In this document: piece after piece, positions 6,330 to 11,782 of the stretch
Numbering within the stretch: position 1 is the first letter of the stretch
Layout: the number at the start of each line of letters is the position of its first letter
Assembly (NCBI GenBank): GCA_003694355.1
Contig: RFKI01000075.1
Location: forward strand, 1-11,782
From: Bdellovibrio sp.
Lineage (GTDB): Bacteria > Bdellovibrionota > Bdellovibrionia > Bdellovibrionales > UBA1609
Direction: 5' to 3'
Length of the DNA stretch: 11,782 nucleotides
Notes under the pieces: generated by a model
Databases searched by the model: none
Seen by the model: the letters and a program-made list of their open reading frames with translations, nothing else
Told to the model about the DNA's origin: nothing
Program-made: the position numbers and the translations under genes

Positions 6330-7044
6330 GCCTCCTGTAAGAGCACAGCTTCCTTACCTCATAAGAGGTGTGGCTGTGATTTTAATGATCTTTTATCACT
6401 TCTTATTTGATGTAGAAAACTTTATCTCTCCCTTAAGAGTTCCATGGTTGTGGATCTGGGGCCCAGAAGTGATTGCAGGAATGTTTCTCCTGGCAGCAGG
6501 ACTTTCCAGCGCCTTTATCTATCAATATAAACCTCAAAAAGCGTTTTCCATTAACTTTAAAAGGTTTATCCGGCTTATTGGAATAGGGCTGATTCTTCTT
6601 CTCATCACTCTGCTTTTCACAAACAACTACATTATTGTTTTTGGAATCCTTACCTGTATCGGCTTTAGCATTCTCCTTGGACACTTTCTTCTGCCTGTGC
6701 CTCCCCATTTACAACTAACCTTAGCTCTTTTGATCATCATTGGCGGCAACCTTTGGGACAAAATGGGATATTACAACCAGCTGGCCTATTTTCTTCAAGG
6801 ACTCATGAAGCGAAGTATGTTGGATTTTTTCCCCATGATCCCCTGGGTGGGCTACCTTCTTCTTGGTCAATACCTCGGCTTAACAAAAAAGGCTTTTTTT
6901 GAAAAAGAGTGGCCCCATAATAAAGTTACTTTGTCGCTGGCGTTTCTTGGAAAACATTCTCTACTTATCTATTTAATTCACCAGCCAATTATCTTCCTTC
7001 TACTGTTTCTCTTCGGTTTTCTACCCTTTAAAAACCCTTTTTAA
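6316..7044 (+). CDS. DUF1624 / HGSNAT-like (acyltransferase-related) multipass membrane protein, 242 aa
   Basis: This is a polytopic inner-membrane protein with about seven hydrophobic segments (approximately 13-31, 47-71, 84-102, 104-126, 130-146, 171-189, 212-236). The first segment contains 'IRGVAVILMIFYHFLFD', typical of the DUF1624 / heparan-alpha-glucosaminide N-acetyltransferase catalytic family (PF07786 by recollection). Other signatures are 'VFGILTCIGFSILLG' (108-122), 'PWVGYLLLGQYLG' (176-188) and the C-terminal 'LGKHSLLIYLIHQPI'. Substrate and reaction are unknown; acyl transfer to an envelope glycan is a family-based guess. Many relatives carry His after 'GIL', where this protein has Thr, which may matter if that His is functional. 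It overlaps rdgB by 14 bases with no ribosome binding site seen, so it probably depends on coupling. Its TAA overlaps the fadJ stop codon on the other strand. Confidence 0.82.
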   Translation: MSKSKPPVRAQLPYLIRGVAVILMIFYHFLFDVENFISPLRVPWLWIWGPEVIAGMFLLAAGLSSAFIYQYKPQKAFSINFKRFIRLIGIGLILLLITLLFTNNYIIVFGILTCIGFSILLGHFLLPVPPHLQLTLALLIIIGGNLWDKMGYYNQLAYFLQGLMKRSMLDFFPMIPWVGYLLLGQYLGLTKKAFFEKEWPHNKVTLSLAFLGKHSLLIYLIHQPIIFLLLFLFGFLPFKNPF

Positions 7045-9248
7045 ACTCTAGCTGAAGGTTGAGGGGTAGAGTTTTTTTCAGACTTGGAAGAACTCCGCAT
7101 CTCATAAAACTTCCTGTCAGTTTTGGCCATCTGAGCTAGAGGAGGTAATGGCTTAAACCGCGGTCCTAAACGAGAAGCATAGACATCCAACTCCTGAGCA
7201 ATATAAGAAGAACCTAAACTATCAGCATATTTAAGTAAACCTCCTCGAAATGGCGGAAACCCTGTGCCCATAATCATAGCCAAGTCCACTTCTTCAGGTG
7301 TTTTAACAATACGATCTTCAATGAGAGCTAAAGAGGCCTCATTAATCATCTGAAAAATTCCTCTTTCCAAACACTCTTTTTCAGACAGAGGATCTGTTGG
7401 CCGCTCTAAGCCTAATTCTTTATAAATGGAAGGATCCACCCCTTCTTCTCTACCTTTGTCATTATAAAGGTAAAAACCCTTTTTGTTTTTCTTACCCAAA
7501 CGATCCAATTCAGCAATTTTAGGCGCCAAACTGGAAACTTCTATACGATCTCCTAAAGAAGCTTTAAAAATCTTTAAAACTTTCATGCCAACATCTAGCC
7601 CCACTTCATCCATCAATCGAAAAGGTCCCATAGGCATTCCAAATTTATGAGTATAATAATAATCAACCTTCTCCACAGACATGCCATCTTCCAACAAGAA
7701 TAAAGCTTCTCCCATATAAGGTAAAAGAAGACGGTTAACCAAAAAGCCAGGACCATCCTTAACAACAACTGGAGTTTTCCCCATTTTCTTAGCTAACTCA
7801 AAAATAGTTGCAACAGCCTCATCCCCAGTTTTCTCTCCACGAATCACTTCCACTAAAGGCATGCGATGGACAGGATTAAAAAAGTGCATGCCCAAAAAGT
7901 TTTCAGGACGAGGATGAGCCTTGGCCATTTCAGTCACACTTAATGAAGACGTATTGGTGGCTATAATACAGTCTTCTGGGCAGTGTTTTGCTGTCTCGGC
8001 AATCACCTTCTTTTTAATGTCCATATCTTCAACAATGGCCTCCACAACAACCTGCACATTTCCAAACCCTGAATAATCCAATCCCCCACTGATACGATTC
8101 ATTTTCTGTTGAAACTCATATTTATTAATCTTCTTTCTTTTTAACTGTTTTTCCCAAATCTTGCGAGCGGCCTGTAGCCCCAAGGCAATGGCTTCATTGC
8201 TGATATCCTTCATACGCACTTCAATGCCACAATCAGCAGCCACTTGAGCAATACCTCCCCCCATTGTGCCCGCTCCCAAAACCGCCATATGAGTCACTGG
8301 GCGAGGCTTCACACTTTTATCTTCAACACCAGTTTGTTTCTTTACAGCCTCCATCATAAAAAAGACATCTATAAGGTGCTTGCTCACATCTGTAACAGCC
8401 ACTTCACAAAAGGCTTCCATTTCAATTAAAAGGGCTTTTTCCCGATTGCTCATTCCATAGGTTTTTCGAATAACTTCCAGCGCTTTTTCAGGAGCAGGAT
8501 AAAAACCCTTTGTTTGTTTTAAAAGCTTCTTATGAGCCTGTTGAAAAACAACCAGACGCCCAGGGAAACTGGTTAAGGCCCTTTCCATAAGACTTCTTGG
8601 CTTCCACTGCTTTTGTCGTTTTCCAGAGTTCTTTTGGATAAGCTCTTCTGCAAATTCTAGAGCTCTTTTTTCTAAAAGAGTCTGAGGAACCACTTCATCC
8701 ACCAAACCAATTTTCTTGGCCTTCCTGGGATTTACAGACTTTCCTGCCAGAATAATATCAAGGGACGCCATAAGCCCCACTGTGCGAGGCAAACGCACAC
8801 AGCCTCCAAAACCAGGGATTAACCCCAAACGCACTTCAGGCAAACCAATCTTTGTGCTTTTATCATCTGAGCAAAGGCGATAATCACAAGTTAAGGCCAA
8901 CTCACATCCACCCCCTAAACAAGCGCCATGAATGGCAGCAATAAAAGGGATCTTGGAGTCTTCGATGGCATTCAGAATTTTATGGGCCTTGCTGATAGCC
9001 TGAGCAAAGTCCTTCTTTTCTTTCATGGACTTGATCTCTTCAATGTCAGCCCCCGCAATAAAAATATTCTTTTTTCGAGAGATAAAAACAGCCGCTTGAA
9101 ACTCTGATTGCTCCACCTCTTGTATCACTTCCTTCAAACGCTCCATCACAGGCGTTGATAGTTTATTCACTTTTTCACCAATGAGATCGAGTTCAATGAA
9201 GGCAACTTTTCCTTTAGGAACAATACGAATGCTTTCTTCTACACTCAT
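7041..9248 (-). CDS. fadJ: Fatty acid oxidation complex alpha subunit (enoyl-CoA hydratase / 3-hydroxyacyl-CoA dehydrogenase), 735 aa
   Basis: This bifunctional enzyme performs the hydration and NAD-dependent oxidation steps of beta-oxidation and normally forms a heterotetramer with the thiolase encoded upstream. The crotonase domain comes first: 'NIFIAGADI' (61-69), oxyanion-hole 'ACLGGGCELAL' (109-119) with E116, and 'LPEVRLGLIPGFGG' (136-149) with E138, the two Glu expected for catalysis. The dehydrogenase follows: Rossmann 'VLGAGTMGGGIA' (323-334), 'TNTSSLSV' (431-438), catalytic H455 in 'MHFFNPV', and 'KDGPGFLVNRLL' (497-508). A further C-terminal dehydrogenase repeat reaches about 717. 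An 18-residue hydrophilic Ser/Lys tail after 'FYEM' is encoded by DNA that also carries a terminator for the opposite strand. The start is backed by AGAGGTG at 9256-9262, 7 bases upstream and inside fadI. The FadJ rather than FadB label rests on the FadI-like partner. The gene lies 1 base downstream of fadI. Confidence 0.93.
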   Translation of the reverse strand: MSVEESIRIVPKGKVAFIELDLIGEKVNKLSTPVMERLKEVIQEVEQSEFQAAVFISRKKNIFIAGADIEEIKSMKEKKDFAQAISKAHKILNAIEDSKIPFIAAIHGACLGGGCELALTCDYRLCSDDKSTKIGLPEVRLGLIPGFGGCVRLPRTVGLMASLDIILAGKSVNPRKAKKIGLVDEVVPQTLLEKRALEFAEELIQKNSGKRQKQWKPRSLMERALTSFPGRLVVFQQAHKKLLKQTKGFYPAPEKALEVIRKTYGMSNREKALLIEMEAFCEVAVTDVSKHLIDVFFMMEAVKKQTGVEDKSVKPRPVTHMAVLGAGTMGGGIAQVAADCGIEVRMKDISNEAIALGLQAARKIWEKQLKRKKINKYEFQQKMNRISGGLDYSGFGNVQVVVEAIVEDMDIKKKVIAETAKHCPEDCIIATNTSSLSVTEMAKAHPRPENFLGMHFFNPVHRMPLVEVIRGEKTGDEAVATIFELAKKMGKTPVVVKDGPGFLVNRLLLPYMGEALFLLEDGMSVEKVDYYYTHKFGMPMGPFRLMDEVGLDVGMKVLKIFKASLGDRIEVSSLAPKIAELDRLGKKNKKGFYLYNDKGREEGVDPSIYKELGLERPTDPLSEKECLERGIFQMINEASLALIEDRIVKTPEEVDLAMIMGTGFPPFRGGLLKYADSLGSSYIAQELDVYASRLGPRFKPLPPLAQMAKTDRKFYEMRSSSKSEKNSTPQPSARV
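7043..7078 (+). terminator. Probable intrinsic terminator of the rightward operon, inside the fadJ 3' end
   Basis: AAACTCTA (7043-7050) and TAGAGTTT (7067-7074) form an 8-bp stem with a 16-base loop, and the right arm runs into seven T (7072-7078). The stem starts within the DUF1624 stop codon. It is AT-rich, so strength is uncertain. Read leftward, no T tract follows, so it is directional. It overlaps the codons for the last 11 or so residues of the convergent fadJ. Confidence 0.5.
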
Positions 9249-9249
9249 T

Positions 9250-10548
9250 TTAATTCACCTCTCTTTCTAAAATCACAGAACCTCCCTGACCTCCTCCAAT
9301 ACATAAAGTGGCCAAGCCAAACTCTACATCCCTTCTTTGCATTTCTTTCATTAGAGTTAAAACCAAACGCGTTCCCGTTGCCCCAACAGGGTGCCCTAAG
9401 GCAATGGCTCCTCCATTGACATTGAGCTTTTCTCTATCAATTTCTCCCACAGCCTCCTGAAGCCCCAACTTTTCCTGAGCAAACTTCTTACTTGCAAAGG
9501 CCTTCTCACAAGCCAGAACCTGAGCCGCAAAAGCTTCGTTGAGCTCAATAAGCCCAATATCTTTCATGCTTAAGCCAGCACGTTTTAAAGCAAGAGGTGT
9601 GGAATACACTGGCCCCAAACCCATTCTCTCTGGTTCCAAGCCAGCAAAAGCATAACTTCTCACGCGCACAAGAGGCTTATAACCTAATTGTTGTGCTTTC
9701 TTTCGACTCATCATCAACACCATGGCCGCACCATCCGTAATGGGGCAAGAGTTCCCTGCCGTAATGGTCCCATACTTCTTGTCAAAAAATGGTCGCAGTT
9801 TTCTTAACTTCTCTAGGCTTTGATTTTCTCTGGGCCCAATATCTTGATCCACAATCTTTTTATATTTAGGTGGAACAAAAACAGGAATGATTTCTTCTTT
9901 AAGTTTTTCTCGAGCTGCCACAGCTTTATCATGACTTTCTTTGGCAAAAGCATCCTGTTCTTCCCGAGATAAACCAAACTCCTTAGCTAAAACCTCTGCT
10001 GTCTGACCCATATTGATGCCAACAAAAGGATCCGTTAATCCTTCCAGCACAGAAATGCGAGGTTTTAAATATTTCAATTTAATTTTTTTTAAAGCATCAA
10101 TTCGTTTGCCAAGCGTCTTAGCATAAGCAAACTCTGTAAATAGGTCCTGAAATTCTTTAGTAAACAGCAAGGGAAGCTGAGACATATTTTCTGTTCCCCC
10201 TGCCACTACAACATCCAGTGTGCCTGACTTAATTTTATCGTAAGCCGACGAAATGCTTTCCAAAGCTGAAGCACAGTTGCGATGAACGGTATAACAAGAT
10301 GTTTTTAGCGGAACTCCTCCTTTAAGGGCCACCACTCTGGAAATATTTACAGAATCAGATGGATTTCCTGTATTTCCAATAATGACCTCATCAATCTCTT
10401 CGGGGTCCAAGTCTGTACGAGCCAATAATTCTTTAAAAGCCACTTTACCCAAGTCAGCAGGATGAATATCTTTTAAATCGGTCCCCGCCTTGGCAAAGGG
10501 GGTACGAACCCCTTCAACAATCACAACATCTCTTTCTGATAAAGACAT
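9250..10548 (-). CDS. fadI: Acetyl-CoA acyltransferase (3-ketoacyl-CoA thiolase), FadI type, 432 aa
   Basis: This thiolase cleaves 3-ketoacyl-CoA to acetyl-CoA and a shortened acyl-CoA, and is the beta subunit of the fatty acid oxidation complex. The nucleophilic Cys is C92 in 'VHRNCASALES'. The other expected residues are in 'NEAFAAQ' (337-343), H386 in 'GGAIALGHPVGATG' and C416 in 'LCIGGGQGG'. Length 432 is close to FadI (about 436), and the long loop region from 141 to 185 ('LKKIKLKYLKPRISV' then 'NMGQTAEVLAKEFGLSREEQ') is FadI-like rather than FadA-like. The open frame extends to an ATG at 10632, but the ATG at 10548 is preferred: GGAGGAG sits 5 bases upstream (10554-10560) and the extra 28 residues do not look like thiolase. 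fadJ begins 1 base after its stop, so the two are certainly co-transcribed and probably coupled. The divergent malic enzyme starts 136 bases away. Confidence 0.94.
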   Translation of the reverse strand: MSLSERDVVIVEGVRTPFAKAGTDLKDIHPADLGKVAFKELLARTDLDPEEIDEVIIGNTGNPSDSVNISRVVALKGGVPLKTSCYTVHRNCASALESISSAYDKIKSGTLDVVVAGGTENMSQLPLLFTKEFQDLFTEFAYAKTLGKRIDALKKIKLKYLKPRISVLEGLTDPFVGINMGQTAEVLAKEFGLSREEQDAFAKESHDKAVAAREKLKEEIIPVFVPPKYKKIVDQDIGPRENQSLEKLRKLRPFFDKKYGTITAGNSCPITDGAAMVLMMSRKKAQQLGYKPLVRVRSYAFAGLEPERMGLGPVYSTPLALKRAGLSMKDIGLIELNEAFAAQVLACEKAFASKKFAQEKLGLQEAVGEIDREKLNVNGGAIALGHPVGATGTRLVLTLMKEMQRRDVEFGLATLCIGGGQGGSVILEREVN

Positions 10549-10623
10549 AAATACTCCTCCATTTGCTTCTTTAAGAGTGCTCCTCACAGGAGACAAAGTC
10601 AAACCTTGCCACTCCTTCACCTC

Positions 10624-10652
10624 TTGCAGCAAATATATTCCTTCTGTATGAT
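10624..10652 (+). promoter_or_regulatory. Candidate sigma-70 promoter for the malic enzyme gene
   Basis: TTGCAG (10624-10629, weak -35) and TATGAT (10647-10652, 5 of 6 to the -10 consensus) are 17 bases apart, predicting a start near 10659 and a short leader containing AAAGGA (10671-10676), 8 bases before the ATG. The same 136-base spacer must hold the fadI promoter on the other strand; I could not pick one with confidence. Confidence 0.38.
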
Positions 10653-10684
10653 GACAAAAAGACTCTCAACAAAGGACTTGCTTC

Positions 10685-11782
10685 ATGAAATCTTTTTATA
10701 AAGAGGCTCTTGAATATCACTCTCAAGGCAAACCTGGAAAAGTCGATGTACGCCCCAGCAAAAAATGTGATACGGAGTACACGCTGTCTCTGGCCTACTC
10801 TCCTGGAGTGGCTGCCCCCTGCCAGGAAATTGCCAAAAACCCCTTGCTTGTAAACAAATACACAACTCGCGGCAACCTGGTCGCTGTAGTCACAAATGGA
10901 AGCGCCGTTCTGGGATTGGGGAATATTGGGCCTCTTGCTGCAAAGCCTGTTATGGAAGGGAAAGGTGTTTTATTTAAAAAGTTTGCAGGCATTGACGTAT
11001 TTGACCTTGAAATTCAAGCTTCCACTCCTGAGGAGTTCATTCGCACGGTTCAAGCTCTGGAACCCACTTTTGGAGGAATTAACCTGGAAGATATTGCTGC
11101 TCCTGATTGTTTCATCATTGAAAAAGAACTTAAAAAACGACTAAAAATTCCTGTTTTCCATGATGACCAGCACGGAACAGCTATTATCGCCACTGCAGCC
11201 CTATTAAATGCCTGTAAAGTTACCCAGAAAGATATCAAAAAAATAAAAGTGGTTTTCAATGGGGCCGGAGCGGCCGCTTTAGCTTGTGCGCGTCTTATGA
11301 TTCGGCAAGGAGTTAACCCCAAAAATCTGATTATGTGTGACTCCAAAGGAGTCATTTATAAAGGGCGCAAAGAAGGCATGAATGAATACAAAGCCGAGTT
11401 CGCCGTTGAAACACCATTAAGAACTCTTGAAGAAGCTTTAAAGGGAGCTGATGTTTTCTGTGGACTCAGCGTGGGAGGCGTTATGACCCCTCAAATGCTG
11501 AAAAGTATGAACAAAAACCCCATCGTTTTTGCCATGGCAAACCCCGAACCAGAAATTGATCCAGAAGTGGCCCAAAAAACCCGTGATGATGTGATCATTG
11601 CAACAGGACGGTCGGATTACCCTAACCAAGTCAACAATGTTTTGGGATTTCCATCTATTTTCAGAGGAGCTCTGGATGTTCAGGCCACACAAATCAATGA
11701 AGAAATGCAACTGGCTGCCGTTGCCGCTTTGGCCCAACTGGCCCAAGAAGAAGTTCCTGATAGCGTCTCAACTCTCTATGAT
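10685..11782 (+). CDS. maeB: NADP-type malic enzyme (MaeB family), N-terminal 366 residues, partial
   Basis: Malic enzyme decarboxylates malate to pyruvate with production of NAD(P)H. The frame opens at the ATG at 10685, with AAAGGA 8 bases upstream, and runs to the right edge without a stop. Family motifs: '[12 protein letters not shown]' (35-46) with the catalytic Tyr38, '[22 protein letters not shown]' split over 61-82, '[15 protein letters not shown]' (90-104) with K93, metal-site 'NLEDIAAP' (133-140; E135, D136), '[11 protein letters not shown]' (156-166; D161), and the nucleotide-binding 'NGAGAAALA' (192-200). '[14 protein letters not shown]' and '[10 protein letters not shown]' follow. 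The absence of the longer eukaryote-like N-terminus and the motif spacing point to the MaeB/short bacterial class. MaeB proteins often carry a C-terminal phosphotransacetylase-like domain of about 330 residues; whether this one does cannot be seen here. It is divergent from fadI, suggesting a link between acetyl-CoA production and pyruvate/NADPH supply. Confidence 0.93.
   Translation, partial: MKSFYKEALEYHSQGKPGKVDVRPSKKCDTEYTLSLAYSPGVAAPCQEIAKNPLLVNKYTTRGNLVAVVTNGSAVLGLGNIGPLAAKPVMEGKGVLFKKFAGIDVFDLEIQASTPEEFIRTVQALEPTFGGINLEDIAAPDCFIIEKELKKRLKIPVFHDDQHGTAIIATAALLNACKVTQKDIKKIKVVFNGAGAAALACARLMIRQGVNPKNLIMCDSKGVIYKGRKEGMNEYKAEFAVETPLRTLEEALKGADVFCGLSVGGVMTPQMLKSMNKNPIVFAMANPEPEIDPEVAQKTRDDVIIATGRSDYPNQVNNVLGFPSIFRGALDVQATQINEEMQLAAVAALAQLAQEEVPDSVSTLYD

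Noticed and set aside
10588..10604. TGGCA-containing sequence on the minus strand upstream of fadI as a sigma-54 site
   Set aside because: The required GC at the -12 position is missing, so the essential GG-N10-GC pattern is not met.
10549..10632. 28-residue N-terminal extension of the thiolase to an ATG at 10632
   Set aside because: A strong GGAGGAG is placed correctly for the ATG at 10548, and the extension does not resemble thiolase N-termini.

Overview
The window looks like ordinary chromosomal DNA of a Gram-negative, proteobacteria-like organism with modest GC. It encodes exported peptidoglycan enzymes with signal peptides, a FadI/FadJ-type beta-oxidation pair, a MaeB-type malic enzyme and a textbook sigma-54 promoter. 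A Bdellovibrionota or delta-proteobacteria-like host would fit the mix (amidase next to rph-rdgB, crotonase-first FadJ, Slt-like TPR protein), but that is inference, not proof. I see no insertion sequences, phage genes, CRISPR arrays, tRNAs or rRNAs.

Layout. 1-780 (-): N-terminal 260 residues of an exported TPR protein, probably a soluble lytic transglycosylase, running off the left edge. 981-2372 (+): radA, divergent from it. 2532-3602 (-): an msrA-msrB fusion, convergent with radA. 3603-4216: a 614-base gene-free stretch. It holds a near-perfect sigma-54 promoter (4061-4077) placed 10-12 bases before a very C-rich segment that ends in a strong intrinsic terminator (4103-4145). This predicts a free-standing RNA of about 55 nt. 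4217-7044 (+): a compact run of N-acetylmuramoyl-L-alanine amidase, rph (RNase PH), rdgB (dITP/XTP pyrophosphatase) and a DUF1624-type membrane protein, with overlapping or nearly touching ends. 7041-10548 (-): fadI then fadJ in transcription order, 1 base apart, encoding the two halves of a trifunctional fatty acid oxidation complex. 10685-11782 (+): the N-terminal 366 residues of an NADP-type malic enzyme, divergent from fadI and running off the right edge.

How the genes fit together. The slt-like gene and the amidase act on periplasmic murein. RadA, RdgB and MsrAB are housekeeping repair or sanitation proteins (recombination, nucleotide pool, oxidised methionine), and RNase PH trims RNA 3' ends. 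FadI/FadJ turn enoyl-CoA into acetyl-CoA. The divergent malic enzyme could supply pyruvate and NADPH from TCA intermediates, so that pair plausibly forms a carbon-metabolism neighbourhood.

The most interesting item is the predicted sigma-54-driven small RNA at about 4088-4143. It would carry two copies of the motif CCCCCCCUU, one in its 5' tail and one in the terminator loop. This resembles in style, not demonstrably by homology, the C-rich-loop regulatory RNAs known from other bacteria. A second unusual element is an intrinsic terminator for the rightward operon that lies inside the last codons of the convergent fadJ gene.
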